Source: DATAEG01 sp051001975 (GTDB taxonomy: Bacteria; Actinomycetota; Actinomycetes; Mycobacteriales; Jatrophihabitantaceae). Taken from it: 64,000 nucleotides of DNA. Of this stretch, positions 49,574 to 59,361 are shown in pieces. The DNA lies in assembly GCA_051001975.1 (NCBI GenBank), contig JBPCMU010000013.1, positions 60,597 to 124,596 on the forward strand, in the 5' to 3' direction. Position 1 is the stretch's first letter. Every line of letters begins with the position of its first letter. Under the pieces are notes generated by a model. It was not told the origin of the DNA. It saw only the letters and a list, made by a program, of their open reading frames with translations, and did no database searches. Both the position numbers and the translations under genes were made by a program.

Positions 49574-50218
49574 TCAGGCGTCCTTCGGGAAGGCCACCCC
49601 GGTGGACTCGTGGCAGCGGTAGCCGTTCGGGTTCTTGGCCAGATACTGCTGGTGTGGTGCCTCGGCATAGTAGAACTCGCCGGCAGCGGCGATCTCCGTG
49701 GTGACCTGGCCGATTCCGCGGGCAACGAGCGCTTCGGAGTAAGTCTTCGCGACCTGCTCGACGACCTCGCGCTGCGCCTCGTCGGTGTAGTAGACGGCCG
49801 ACCGATACTGCGTCCCGATGTCGTTGCCCTGGCGCATGCCCTGGCTCGGATCGTGCGTCTCGAAGTGAGTGATCACCAGATCGCGGTAGCTCACCACAGA
49901 GGGATCGAAGACGACCAGCACGGCCTCGGTGTGCCCGGTGCGGCCGGTGCAGACCTCGTCGTAGGTGGGGAACGGGGTGAAGCCGCCGCTGTAGCCGACC
50001 GCGGTCGAGTAGACACCGGGGATCTGCCACATGATCTCTTCGGCACCCCAGAAGCAACCGCTGCCGAACACCGCAGTGGCCAGGCCGTCCGGGAATGGCG
50101 GCACGATCGGGTGGCCGTTCACGGAGTGCGTCGCCGGGACGGTGAACGGGTAGGCCGGGTGCCCCTTGAGCGCTGATTCCGGATCGATCATCTGCGTCTT
50201 CGTGCGGGTGAACAGCAT
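49574..50218 (-). CDS. msrA: Peptide methionine-S-sulfoxide reductase
   Basis: A 214-aa MsrA that repairs methionine sulfoxide in proteins. GSGCFWGAEEIMWQIPGV holds the catalytic Cys, VGYSGGFTPFPTYDEVCTGRTGHTE follows, and the YRSAVYYTDE region is also typical. Length is normal. Thioredoxin is the usual reductant. Stands 27 bp after the amidotransferase start on the same strand, so they may be co-transcribed. Confidence 0.95.
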   Translation of the reverse strand: MLFTRTKTQMIDPESALKGHPAYPFTVPATHSVNGHPIVPPFPDGLATAVFGSGCFWGAEEIMWQIPGVYSTAVGYSGGFTPFPTYDEVCTGRTGHTEAVLVVFDPSVVSYRDLVITHFETHDPSQGMRQGNDIGTQYRSAVYYTDEAQREVVEQVAKTYSEALVARGIGQVTTEIAAAGEFYYAEAPHQQYLAKNPNGYRCHESTGVAFPKDA

Positions 50219-50291
50219 GCATCCAGGCTACGGAGGTGGGCCGGCTCGCACCACCGGTGGCGATGCGCGCCGGCCGGGCTACGGTGCGTGG

Positions 50292-51239
50292 ATGCGAGCC
50301 ATTCAGATCACTGAGTTCGGCGGTCCCGAGGTGCTGGTCGTGCGTGACGTACCCGATCCGGTACCCGGACCCGGGCAGCGGCTGTACGACGTGACCGCCG
50401 CCGGGCTGAACTATGCCGACACCCATCAGGCCGAGAACTCCTATCTGGCAAAGCAGAAGCTGCCGCTCACGCCCGGCGCGGAGTTCGTCGGCGTGGACGC
50501 GGACGGCCGTCGGGTAGTGGGGCTGGTCGATTCCGGGTCGTACGCGCAGAAGGTCGTGGCCCACGACGCGATGACCTGGGAGATCCCGGAAGGTGTCTCG
50601 GACGGCGCCGCACTCTCGGCGGTGTTGCAGGGCGTCACCGCCTGGCATCTGCTGCACACCTGCGCGCACGTGCAATCGGGTGAGACGGTCGTCGTCCATG
50701 CTGCAGCCGGTGGCGTCGGCACGATCGCCGTGCAACTGGCGAAGGCGGCCGGGGCGCGGGTCATCGCCAGCGCGTCGACCGAGGAGAAGCGCGAGCTGGC
50801 GCTGTCGCTGGGCGCCGACGCTGCGATCGATGGGGACCCAGGCGGGCTGATCCGTGCGGTGCGCAAGGAGAACGGTGGCAAGCGCGTCGACATCGTGTTG
50901 GAGATGGTCGGCGGTGAGACGTTCGACCGGAGCCTCGAGACACTGGCGCCGTTCGGCCGGCTGGTGGTGTTCGGGATGGCCTCACGTACGCCGCCCACCC
51001 CGGTGGATCCTGGAGCGCTGATGGGCCGCAGTACCGCGGTGATCGGATTCTGGCTGGTGCACTGCATGCAGGATCCGCAGCGCTGGATGCGCGGGCCGGT
51101 GCAGGAGTTGCTCGACCTCACCGCGTCGGGTGCGTTACGGCCGGTGATCGGCGGCGAATACGACCTCAGCGGGGTCGCGCAGGCGCACCGAGATCTGCGC
51201 TCTCGGGCGAGTGTCGGCAAGCTGGTGCTGCGGCCTTGA
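50292..51239 (+). CDS. Quinone oxidoreductase (zeta-crystallin type)
   Basis: About 315 aa, zinc-free MDR family. MRAIQITEFGGPEVLVVRDV is the family start, and VVVHAAAGGVGTIAVQLAK the NADPH loop. NYADTHQAENSYLAKQKLPL is the substrate entry segment. It reduces quinones with NADPH. Divergent from msrA, so it could take part in the same oxidative response. It ends 10 bp before the Rsm22 gene. Confidence 0.9.
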   Translation: MRAIQITEFGGPEVLVVRDVPDPVPGPGQRLYDVTAAGLNYADTHQAENSYLAKQKLPLTPGAEFVGVDADGRRVVGLVDSGSYAQKVVAHDAMTWEIPEGVSDGAALSAVLQGVTAWHLLHTCAHVQSGETVVVHAAAGGVGTIAVQLAKAAGARVIASASTEEKRELALSLGADAAIDGDPGGLIRAVRKENGGKRVDIVLEMVGGETFDRSLETLAPFGRLVVFGMASRTPPTPVDPGALMGRSTAVIGFWLVHCMQDPQRWMRGPVQELLDLTASGALRPVIGGEYDLSGVAQAHRDLRSRASVGKLVLRP

Positions 51240-51249
51240 CCACTCGCCG

Positions 51250-52206
51250 ATGATCTCGCCGCCGGCGGCGCTGGCCGCCGAGTTGGCCGCGCTGGCCGGT
51301 GAGGTCGGCTCGGCCCGGCTCACCGCGGCGGTCGACCGGCTGGGCAGTGCCTACCGCGCGGACGGCGTTCCCGGTGGTGCGCTGCGCGACGTCGACGCGG
51401 CCGCGTATGGCGTCTACCGGATGCCGGCGACCTATGCCGCGCTGCGCGCTGCGCTGGGCCAACTGGCCGCCGCAGATCCGTCGTTCGCGCCCCGCTCCGT
51501 CGTCGATCTCGGCGCCGGAACCGGGGCAGCGCTGTGGGCGGTGGCCGACCTGTGGCCGTCGATCTCGTCGCTGCACGCGGTGGAGCAGGACCCGGCAATG
51601 ACGGAGGTGGGTCGTCGACTCGCAGCTGCCGGCGCCCTGCCTGACGTGGACTGGCAGGCGGGCAGCGTGGTCGCAGCCGCACTGCCGGCGGCAGATCTGG
51701 TGATCGCGGGTTACGCATTGGGCGAGCTGGACGCGCCTGATCGCGATGGCGTGCTGGCTGCCGTCGCGGCGGACACCGTGGTGGTCGTCGAGCCGGGTAC
51801 ACCGCGGGGCTTTACGAACGTGCTGGCCGCGCGGGGCGCTCTGATCGAGTCCGGACGATCCGTGGCCGCTCCGTGCCCGCACTCCGATGCCTGCCCGATG
51901 GCCGGCTCGGACTGGTGCCATTTCGCGGTCCGGCTGCCCCGGTCCGCGGCCCAGCGCCGCGCCAAGGGCGGCGAGCTGGGCTACGAGGATGAGAAGTTCT
52001 CCTTCGTCGCGGCCAGTCGTCGACCGGTCACGCCGGCCGCCGGGCGCATCCTTCGCCACCCGCAGCGGCGCACCGGCCATGTCGGGCTGCGGCTGTGCGG
52101 CGCCGACAGAGCCACCTCAGACGTCATCGTGAGCAAGCGCAACAAGGAGCTCTACCGGTCCGCCCGCAAGGCGGACTGGGGAGACGAATGGCCACCTCGG
52201 CCATGA
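51250..52206 (+). CDS. Rsm22-family ribosomal small-subunit protein
   Basis: A 318-aa Rsm22-type protein with a methyltransferase-like fold. VVDLGAGTGAALWAVADLWP is the SAM motif. The metal-binding part has CPHSDACPMAGSDWCHF (four Cys). The end VIVSKRNKELYRSARKADWG is family-like. Mitochondrial homologues help assemble the small ribosomal subunit, and recent work shows iron-sulfur clusters in them. The start has weak ribosome support, but is fitted by the overlap with the oxidoreductase. Confidence 0.87.
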   Translation: MISPPAALAAELAALAGEVGSARLTAAVDRLGSAYRADGVPGGALRDVDAAAYGVYRMPATYAALRAALGQLAAADPSFAPRSVVDLGAGTGAALWAVADLWPSISSLHAVEQDPAMTEVGRRLAAAGALPDVDWQAGSVVAAALPAADLVIAGYALGELDAPDRDGVLAAVAADTVVVVEPGTPRGFTNVLAARGALIESGRSVAAPCPHSDACPMAGSDWCHFAVRLPRSAAQRRAKGGELGYEDEKFSFVAASRRPVTPAAGRILRHPQRRTGHVGLRLCGADRATSDVIVSKRNKELYRSARKADWGDEWPPRP

Positions 52207-52315
52207 CGATCGTGTGAGCATCTGACGGTCCAGGGCGTCGAATCCTCACAAGATCGCTGGTGGGGACGGCTGCCGCCGGGGTGGCGGTTGCTTGGTCAGG
52301 ACGTAGTCTTGGGCC

Positions 52316-52690
52316 ATGACGCAGTGGGGACTGGAAGGCCTCTTCAACCCGGCCAAGCGGCACGTGGAAGAAGAGAAGCGCCGACTGCAGGCCACTCGCG
52401 AGGAGATCGGTGACTCGTCGGGTGGCCACCGAATCGACCTCGAGTCCGGCAAGGTGACGATCCGCAAGCGGGATGCCCCAGAACCGGCCAAGGCACCGAA
52501 GCGCAAGGCTCTGCAGGCCGCCGAGGCGAATAAAGCGAAGACGGCAGAGCGGACGCCCGCGGAAGCGCGCGCAGCGGCCCGGAAGGCGGCGTCGACCGGC
52601 GCCAAGAACGGCACCTCGACAGGCACGGCGGCCAAGAGCGGGACCAGCAACGACGGCCGGTCGTCCCAGCGCCGCAAGTCAGCGCGCTGA
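52316..52690 (+). CDS. DUF6191-family protein
   Basis: A 124-aa protein. The N-terminal 45 residues (GLEGLFNPAKRHVEEEKRRL, then DLESGKVTIRK) match the DUF6191 pattern. The C-terminal half is Lys/Ala/Ser-rich and disordered, with many KA and AR repeats. Function unknown; the tail could bind nucleic acid. It stands alone between Rsm22 and the AidB-like gene. Confidence 0.7.
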   Translation: MTQWGLEGLFNPAKRHVEEEKRRLQATREEIGDSSGGHRIDLESGKVTIRKRDAPEPAKAPKRKALQAAEANKAKTAERTPAEARAAARKAASTGAKNGTSTGTAAKSGTSNDGRSSQRRKSAR

Positions 52691-52719
52691 GCCCAACCCG
52701 GGCGGTGTTCGCGCCGAGC

Positions 52720-54327
52720 TCAGGCCACCGCGGCGCGGTCCAGCATGGCGTCGACATCGATCAGCCCGGCTCGCTCACCAGCCACCGCGGCCGGCGGCTG
52801 GGCAATGCGGGTGGCGATGAATCCGCGAGCCACCGCGTCCGGCGCGGTGCGGATCAAGAGCGATGCCTGTAGACAGCGGGCCAGCAGTCCGGCGATGGAG
52901 CGGGCTTGCTGCTGCCCGAGCGCAGGATCGGAGGCCACCGCGCGCATCGCGTCGCGGACCCCGACCACGGCTGCGTCCAGGTCGGGATCGGCGCCTGCCG
53001 TGGTGTTGAGTTCGTCGCCCAGCGCACCGACGCTGGCCTCGTCTCGGCCGGCGGCGCGCACCACGTCGAGTGCGATGACGTTGCCGGAGCCTTCCCAGAT
53101 CGAGTTGAGCGGCGACTCGCGAAACAACCGCGGCAGCCCGCTCTCCTCGACGTAGCCGTTGCCGCCGAGGCACTCCAACGCCTCACCCACCACCGTCGGA
53201 GTTCGCTTGCACACCCAGTACTTCCCGACCGCGACGGCCAGCCGCAGGAACGCCTTCTCGTTGTTGTCGACCGCGTGCGCGAGGCGGACGAACAGCGCAG
53301 TCGCGGCCTCGGACTCGACGGCGAGATCGGCCAGCACCTCACGCATGAGGGGCTGCGAGATCAGCGGGGCGCCGAACGTCGAGCGATGCCGGGCGTGGTG
53401 CATCGCCTGCGTCAGCGCCGCGCGCTGGGTTGCCGCGGAGCCGATCACGCAGTCCAGCCGGGTCATCGTGACCATGTCGATGATGGTCCGTACCCCGCGG
53501 CCCTCCTCGCCCACCAGCCAGGCGGTCGTGTCGTCGAACTCGACCTCGCTCGACGCGTTCGAGCGGTTGCCCAGCTTGTCCTTCAGCCGTTGCAGCAGGA
53601 ACGGGTTGCGGTTGCCGTCCGGAAGCACCCGCGGCACCAAGAAGCAGGACAGGCCCTGCGACGCCTGGGCCAGCACCAGGAAGAGGTCACACATCGGCGC
53701 CGAGCAGAACCACTTGTGGCCGGTCAGCGTGTAGCTGCCGTCCGCGTTGGGTTGGGCCGTCGTCCGGTTGGCGCGCACGTCCGAGCCGCCCTGCTTCTCG
53801 GTCATCGCCATGCCGGCCAACAGACCGCTCTTCGTCTGCGGCGCACGCAGCCCGAAGTCGTAGCTAGTCGAGGTCAGCAGGGGTTCGTACGTCGATGCCA
53901 GCTCCGGGCTGTGCCGCAGTGCCGGGACGACCGCGTACGTCATCGAGATCGGGCAGCCATGGCCCGCCTCGACCTGGCCCCACACGAAGAAACCGGCGGC
54001 CCGGGCGACGTGCGCGCCGGGCGTGTCCGCGCGCCACGGTGCGGCATGCAGGCCGGCGCCCACCGCGACGCTCATCAGCTCGTGCCAGGCCGGATGGAAC
54101 TCGACCTCGTCGATGCGGTGGCCGTAGCGATCATGGGTGTGCAGCACCGGTGACACCGCGTTGGCCACCCGGCCCCACTCCTGCGCACGCTCGGTACCGG
54201 CCAGCTCGCCGAGCCTGTTCAACGCAGCATGATCCGCGCCGACCCGGCCGGCGAGGGCCTGATCGGCGCGGAACAGGTTGACGTCACGCCACAGTGGCGG
54301 AGTGTTGACGACCTCGTGCGTCGGCAT
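52720..54327 (-). CDS. AidB-like acyl-CoA dehydrogenase
   Basis: A 535-aa flavoprotein. MTEKQGGSDVRANRTTAQ, GHKWFCSAPMCDLFLVLAQ and RLKDKLGNRSNASSEVEF match the AidB group, followed by FGAPLISQPLMREVLADLAV and GGNGYVEESGLPRLFRESPL of the acyl-CoA dehydrogenase C-domain. AidB binds DNA and protects it from alkylation in E. coli. The true substrate is unknown. No ada or alkB homologue is in the window. Confidence 0.9.
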   Translation of the reverse strand: MPTHEVVNTPPLWRDVNLFRADQALAGRVGADHAALNRLGELAGTERAQEWGRVANAVSPVLHTHDRYGHRIDEVEFHPAWHELMSVAVGAGLHAAPWRADTPGAHVARAAGFFVWGQVEAGHGCPISMTYAVVPALRHSPELASTYEPLLTSTSYDFGLRAPQTKSGLLAGMAMTEKQGGSDVRANRTTAQPNADGSYTLTGHKWFCSAPMCDLFLVLAQASQGLSCFLVPRVLPDGNRNPFLLQRLKDKLGNRSNASSEVEFDDTTAWLVGEEGRGVRTIIDMVTMTRLDCVIGSAATQRAALTQAMHHARHRSTFGAPLISQPLMREVLADLAVESEAATALFVRLAHAVDNNEKAFLRLAVAVGKYWVCKRTPTVVGEALECLGGNGYVEESGLPRLFRESPLNSIWEGSGNVIALDVVRAAGRDEASVGALGDELNTTAGADPDLDAAVVGVRDAMRAVASDPALGQQQARSIAGLLARCLQASLLIRTAPDAVARGFIATRIAQPPAAVAGERAGLIDVDAMLDRAAVA

Positions 54328-54369
54328 ACCTGCAGTGTGACTGATGGGCCGGCGAGCTGATCGCCCGGA

Positions 54370-55140
54370 TCAGGTGCCGCTGCCCAGCTTCACCGACGCG
54401 GTCGCGCTGCTGCTGCCGCGGGTGTAGTGGATCGTCACCGTCCGGCCCGGTGCGTAGGACCGGACGATCGCGACGAGGTCATCGGCGTTGCTCACCCCGC
54501 GCGGAGTCGACCGCAGTGACGACGTCGCCGGCCTTCAGGCCCGCGCTCGCCGCGGCGGATCCGGCGGTGACCGCCTTCAGCGTGGCGCCGGTCGATGCGG
54601 TCATGCTGGCGTCCGCCGCGGTGACCCCGAGCTCGGCGTGCGTCGCCTTGCCGTTGCTGATCAGCTCGCTGGCCACCCGGGACGCCTCGTCCGCGGGGAT
54701 CGCGAGGCCGATGCCGATGCTGCCGGACTGGGTGGCCGGCTGACCGGGCACCGTCACCCCGGAACTGTCCGTCGAGGCGATGGCCGCGTTCACCCCGACC
54801 ACCGCACCGTTCAGGTCGACGAGCGGACCACCGGAGTTGCCCGGGTTGATCGCGGCATCGGTCTGGATCGCGGCGAACACGGCCTGGTTGTCATCCCCCG
54901 AGCGGACCGTGCGCGCGGTCGAGCTGACGATGCCTGAGGTGACCGTGTCCGAGAGCCCGAGCGGTGCGCCGACGGCGACGACCGTCTGGCCCACCGTGAG
55001 ATTGCTGGACGAGGCGAACGAGGCGAACGAGGCCACGGTGAGTCCGGTGAGGCTGGTCTTGACCACCGCGAGGTCGTCAGTGGTGTTCCGAGCGACGATG
55101 GTCGCGGAGGCGCTGCGGCCGTCCGCGGAGACAACGGCAA
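54370..55140 (-). pseudogene. Broken HtrA/DegP-type serine protease gene
   Basis: Reading from 55140 the strand encodes TLAVVSADGRSASATIVARN and DDLAVVKTSLTG (catalytic Asp), GQTVVAVGAPLG, DAAINPGNSGGPLVDLNG (catalytic Ser), then a PDZ start. After VVTAVDS the frame hits a stop near 54479; one base further along the PDZ continues as RGVSNADDLVAIVRSYAPGR and ends at 54370. An extra base near 54500 explains this. The 5' part with signal helix and catalytic His is missing altogether. So it is a pseudogene by truncation plus frameshift, unless the frameshift is a sequencing error. Confidence 0.8.
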
Positions 55141-55203
55141 GCGTCGGCTGCGGCTCTGTGCTCTTGCTGTACGGAGGATGTGCGACGCCTGCGAGTCGTG
55201 GCT

Positions 55204-55545
55204 CTATTCGGCCGGCTCCTCGAGGTCCCAGCTCCCGCCGTGGGCGCGTTGCATCAGATCGGCGAGCACCTGGCTGATCACCTGCGGAAAACCGCCGACC
55301 TGCACCATCACGCTGAAGCTGGTCGCTGTGACCGCGTCCTCGGGCAGCTGCGGATCCAGCACCATCTGCTCGCTCATCGTCATCACCTGACTGGCCAGGC
55401 CGCGCGCCGCGAGGAAGGCGGTCATCTTCGAGACCTCTTCCTCATCGACGGTCTGCAGGAAGATCTGCCCGCTGACCCACCCCGTGACGTCCATCAACCC
55501 ATCAAACACCGATTGCCCCGACTCGCGGTTACCGGGTTGCGGCAC
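55204..55545 (-). CDS. Hypothetical protein, 113 aa
   Basis: Not recognised. A soluble, mildly acidic protein: DGLMDVTGWVSGQIFLQTVD, EEEVSKMTAFLAARGLASQV and TATSFSVMVQVGGFPQVISQ. No signal, membrane helix or Cys pairs. Codon third positions are G/C rich and a start is available at ATG, so it is likely real. It lies 23 bp from a divergent membrane protein gene, and the two may share a promoter. Confidence 0.6.
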   Translation of the reverse strand: MPQPGNRESGQSVFDGLMDVTGWVSGQIFLQTVDEEEVSKMTAFLAARGLASQVMTMSEQMVLDPQLPEDAVTATSFSVMVQVGGFPQVISQVLADLMQRAHGGSWDLEEPAE

Positions 55546-55568
55546 GTTCCGCCCCTATCCTGCAGAGC

Positions 55569-56744
55569 ATGCAACGTAAAGGCGCAGCACCGGTGGCGTT
55601 CGTGGCGGCACTGGTCAACCTCATCATCGTCGGCGCCCTGGGCAACCAGTGGTATGTCGAGCATGTGGCCGACAAGCAGGCCAGCAACGGCGCGAACCGC
55701 ATCCTCAAGGGTGTGCCCGCGGCGTTCCGGTGGCGCTACAGCCACTGGAGCGGGGATCACGGGCTGCGTCTCGGCGAAGTGGTCGGCAGCGGCGCGCTGA
55801 TCGTGCTGGTGTTCCTGCTGACGTGGATGATCATCCGTGCGCAACTTCGCCCGCGTGGCTTCTTCGGCGCCGGCTTCGCGGTCTGGGGCGGGGTGCTGCT
55901 GAGCGCCGTCGTCGCGTCCATGATCGGCACCTTCGTCTCCTACCCCGGGCTGTATGGCAAGGCGCCCAACCCGCTCGGGACGACCCGGTTCTGGTGGTCG
56001 GTGCTGGAGGGTCCGAGCGCCCAGGTCGTGCTGTTCGGGCTGCTCGCCGGCCTGATCACCGGGTTCGTGTGCGCGATGATCACGGTGACCCAGGGAGTCG
56101 ACTCCGACGAGGACGACGAGGACGACGCGCCGCGCCCGGAGGATGCGTTCTTCCCGCCGCGGGCCCCGCAGCTGACGTCGCCGGCGGCACAGGTGGCGGC
56201 AGCCAGTTACGGCCCCGGGCAGTCCGCCGGGTTCGACGGCAACCCGGACCTTGCCGATTACGGCTGGTCACCGGAAGAGGCCGCCACGCGCACCCAGGCG
56301 CTGCCCGAGCAGGGCTTCCGCACCGCTGACCGGTTCAGTGCGCCGGCCGCACCGGGGTCGCCCGCCGCCGAGGAGGAGGGCACGAAGCGCCACCCGCTCT
56401 ACGCCGAGCCGCGACCCGAGGCCGCGCCGGCCCCGGCCGACGAGCGGCCGGTCGATCCGACCCAGGAGATCCCAGTACGCGACCCGTCGAGGTCCGGGCC
56501 GATGCCGCGGTACGACTCCGGCCCGCCGGCTGCAGAGGCGCCGGCGCCGCCCGCGCCGCAGCAGATGACCGGGGCTGGCGGCGTGCCGCCGATGCCGGCT
56601 GATCCGGCGGACACCACCGCCCAGACGCCCGCCGCCGAGCCGGTTGCCCCGCCGCAGCAGTCGACCGAGCCCGGGCTCAGCGATCCGACACCGACCGCCG
56701 AGCAGCCGCGCGTCCAGGACGACGGCCCACCTCCGCCTAGCTGA
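55569..56744 (+). CDS. Membrane protein with long Pro-rich C-terminal tail
   Basis: A 391-aa protein, family not recognised. The N-terminal 180 residues hold four likely helices: PVAFVAALVNLIIVGALG, SGALIVLVFLLTWMIIRAQL, FAVWGGVLLSAVVASMIGTF and VVLFGLLAGLITGFVCAMIT. The remaining 200 residues are acidic and Pro/Ala-rich (PAPPAPQQMTGAGGVPPMPA) and should be cytoplasmic and disordered. Might scaffold other proteins. Its 3' end overlaps the convergent nuclease gene by 8 bp. Confidence 0.7.
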   Translation: MQRKGAAPVAFVAALVNLIIVGALGNQWYVEHVADKQASNGANRILKGVPAAFRWRYSHWSGDHGLRLGEVVGSGALIVLVFLLTWMIIRAQLRPRGFFGAGFAVWGGVLLSAVVASMIGTFVSYPGLYGKAPNPLGTTRFWWSVLEGPSAQVVLFGLLAGLITGFVCAMITVTQGVDSDEDDEDDAPRPEDAFFPPRAPQLTSPAAQVAAASYGPGQSAGFDGNPDLADYGWSPEEAATRTQALPEQGFRTADRFSAPAAPGSPAAEEEGTKRHPLYAEPRPEAAPAPADERPVDPTQEIPVRDPSRSGPMPRYDSGPPAAEAPAPPAPQQMTGAGGVPPMPADPADTTAQTPAAEPVAPPQQSTEPGLSDPTPTAEQPRVQDDGPPPPS

Positions 56745-59184
56745 TCGGGATGCGGACCAACTGCGGATCGTGATCGCTGGTCTGGCCGGTGAACTCAGAG
56801 TTGATGTGCACAACCTGGTACTTCACCTTGCCAGCGCCGGCGGTGACGAGAAGGTGATCGAGTGTCTGCGAGATGCCGTCGTAGACGTAGGTGTATTGTT
56901 GGTTGGTCGGCAGCGTCGTGATGAGATCGGTCAGGATCTCCTTGCCGCGAGGTGACGCGGTGCCGGTCTTCAGCACCTGCAGTGCCGGGCTGAACTGGTA
57001 GTCGTTCAGGTCGCCGGCCACTACCACCGTCGCGTCCTTGTTGATCTTCAGCACGCTCTGAGTGAAGTCGTGCACCAATTTGGCCTGCTGCTGACGCTGC
57101 ACCTCCGAGGAGCGGGCCGGCGGTTGGTAACGGCCGTCGGCGTTCTGGTCGCCCAGCTTCGAGTCGAAGTGATTGGCCACCACGATCACGCTGCGGCCAT
57201 GGAACAGGAACTGCCCGGCCAGCGGCTTGCGGCTGGAGTCCCAGGCCGGGTCGGTCGGGGCGATGCGTCCCGGCGACTGGGTCAGGTACGGCTGACCGCC
57301 GTAGTTGACGACGCCCGTGGCCGAGGTCGACGTGGCGTGCCCCGAGTCGACGAACGAGACCCGGTCGGCGTTGAAGAGGAATACCACCCGGATGTTGCCG
57401 CCGGGCTGGCCGCCGTCCTTGTCGTTCACCGGGTCGATCTCGCGCCAGGAGTACTGCGGGCCGCCGGCCGCGGCGATCGCCGCGGTCAGCTTCAGCAGCG
57501 TCTGGTCGGCGGCCACCACGCCGTCGTCGGTGGCCCCGTCGTTGTCCTGCACCTCTTCGACGGCGATGACGTCGGGTGCGGTCAGGTTTGTGACGACCCC
57601 GGCGGCGAGCGCGGCAAACTTGCTGGCCGGGTCGCTCGGAGCCAGGTTCTCGACGTTGTAGGTCGCCACCGACAGCTGGTTCTTGCTCTGCGGCGCGGCG
57701 ACCACCGGCGCCAGGTGGTTGTCCTGGGTGCCACCGACAGTCGTCGCGGCGATCGTGTAGCCGCCGAACAGCGACCAGTCGACCGGCCCGATCGTGGCGC
57801 CGGTCAGCACGTCGCCGACGTTGACCTGCGGCGCCGCCGAGGCCGCCGGGGCGATCTCGATCCGCCCGGCCGGGGCAGTGGTGTAGCTGGTGATGACCGA
57901 CCCGCCGCGCGGCGTCCTCTGCTCGTTCGGTTTGGTGGTCACGTACAGCTCGCCGTACTGGTCGGTCGGCCCGATCACCCGGGCGTTGTCGACCTCGACG
58001 CGCATGCCCTCGTGGGCCTCCCAGAAGTCCAGCGCCGAGCGGGCCGGTGTGATCGGGGTGTTCTCGATGTTGCCCCCGACGTAGGGCGCGTACAGCTTCG
58101 GCACCGTGTTGGGCTTGAGCAGCACCGGCGCGGGCAGCGCGTTGCCGTGGCTCAGCACGGTGACTCCGCTCTGGGTGATCTCAGTGGTCGACAGGCTGGA
58201 CGTGGTGGACACCGTGTCGCCGCTGTTCAGCGGGTAGTAGTCCTTCACCGAGCCGGCCACCAAGACCGAGTCGCCGACCGCGACCGAGGGTGAGCTGGTG
58301 AAGACGAACAGCGCCTCGCTGGTCGCATCGTTGCTGTCCGGGCTGGTGCTCTGGATCCAGTAGCCCTTGCTCGACCCGCTGCTTCGAACGCCGGTGACGA
58401 TGCCGGGGACCCCGGTGACCGTATCGCCGTCGTGCGGCGAGACCCAACTGGTGCCCTGGATGTCGTGGATGGCCAGCGGGCCGGGTTCGGTGCCGCCGCC
58501 GGTCCCACCCCCTCCGCCACCCGCATTCGCCGCGCCCGGAGTGGGATCGCCGCTGGCGAAGTCGGCCGAGTTGTTGTCGGTGTCCGCCGCGCTGCTGCGC
58601 TGGTCGGACGTGGTGTTGCTCAGCCCGGGCGCGTCAGTGCCCTCGGCGACGACCGCGTTGCCGTAACCGACGAGGTCGACGACGTTCGGGTCGGCCGCGC
58701 AGGTGGCGGCGGTCTTGCAGGTCAGCAGCGTGGTGGTCTTGACCAGCGCGACGGTGCCGGCCGAGCCGGACATGTTGATAGTGCCGGTGGCCTGGGTGGC
58801 GGGCAGATCCTGGGTACCGCCGGCGCCGGCAGCCTCACCGATCAGGTAGTAGCCGCCAGCGGTGATCGCCCCGGTCAGCGCGGTCGCCTGCCAGAGCGTG
58901 CTGGCTCCCGGGCTCGCCGAGATGTACTGCACCGACCACCCGTCCACGGTGAGCGATGCGCTGCCCCGGTTGGCCAGCTCGATGAAGTCGTTCGTCAGCG
59001 TGGCGCCGGAGTTGCCGCCACCGCCGTACACCTCGTTCACCACCCCGCCGGTCGACGCGGCGGCGGCCGCGGGGGCGAGCACACCGAGCGTGCCCGCCGC
59101 GACCAAGGCGACGGCGCCCAGCAGCGGAAGGGCCTTGCGAAGGCGGCGGGGTGTCTCGGACGGTTGCGGAACGGGCTGCGGCAC
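56737..59184 (-). CDS. Secreted LTD - OB - endonuclease/exonuclease/phosphatase protein (ExeM-like)
   Basis: An 815-aa extracellular nuclease. A signal peptide (LLGAVALVAAGTLGVLAPAAAAA) is followed by a lamin-tail domain (VNEVYGGGGNSGATLTNDFI, FIELANRGSASLTVDGWSVQ). A Gly linker leads to an OB-like domain (IHDIQGTSWVSPHDGDTVTG), then the DNase I-like EEP domain: LSVATYNVENLAPSD, VIAVEEVQDNDG, VVVANHFDSKLG, VVVAGDLNDYQFSP and SDHDPQLV. Similar to ExeM nucleases that digest extracellular DNA, useful for phosphate or biofilm release. No anchor motif at the C-terminus. Confidence 0.92.
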   Translation of the reverse strand: MPQPVPQPSETPRRLRKALPLLGAVALVAAGTLGVLAPAAAAASTGGVVNEVYGGGGNSGATLTNDFIELANRGSASLTVDGWSVQYISASPGASTLWQATALTGAITAGGYYLIGEAAGAGGTQDLPATQATGTINMSGSAGTVALVKTTTLLTCKTAATCAADPNVVDLVGYGNAVVAEGTDAPGLSNTTSDQRSSAADTDNNSADFASGDPTPGAANAGGGGGGTGGGTEPGPLAIHDIQGTSWVSPHDGDTVTGVPGIVTGVRSSGSSKGYWIQSTSPDSNDATSEALFVFTSSPSVAVGDSVLVAGSVKDYYPLNSGDTVSTTSSLSTTEITQSGVTVLSHGNALPAPVLLKPNTVPKLYAPYVGGNIENTPITPARSALDFWEAHEGMRVEVDNARVIGPTDQYGELYVTTKPNEQRTPRGGSVITSYTTAPAGRIEIAPAASAAPQVNVGDVLTGATIGPVDWSLFGGYTIAATTVGGTQDNHLAPVVAAPQSKNQLSVATYNVENLAPSDPASKFAALAAGVVTNLTAPDVIAVEEVQDNDGATDDGVVAADQTLLKLTAAIAAAGGPQYSWREIDPVNDKDGGQPGGNIRVVFLFNADRVSFVDSGHATSTSATGVVNYGGQPYLTQSPGRIAPTDPAWDSSRKPLAGQFLFHGRSVIVVANHFDSKLGDQNADGRYQPPARSSEVQRQQQAKLVHDFTQSVLKINKDATVVVAGDLNDYQFSPALQVLKTGTASPRGKEILTDLITTLPTNQQYTYVYDGISQTLDHLLVTAGAGKVKYQVVHINSEFTGQTSDHDPQLVRIPIS

Positions 59185-59361
59185 GACGCGCTCTTCTCGT
59201 CGGGGGGACGGGGGTCACCTCGCCTGCCGGTGCGACGGCGCTGCGGGGTCGTACCGAAGGATCGTCCACCGACCTGTGCGTGGCAACCGGCAGAGTTTGC
59301 CTATTGCGCGAGCACTGGATGTCGTGCCGATGCCAACCCGCGGTTCTGGCTAGCCTGATGG

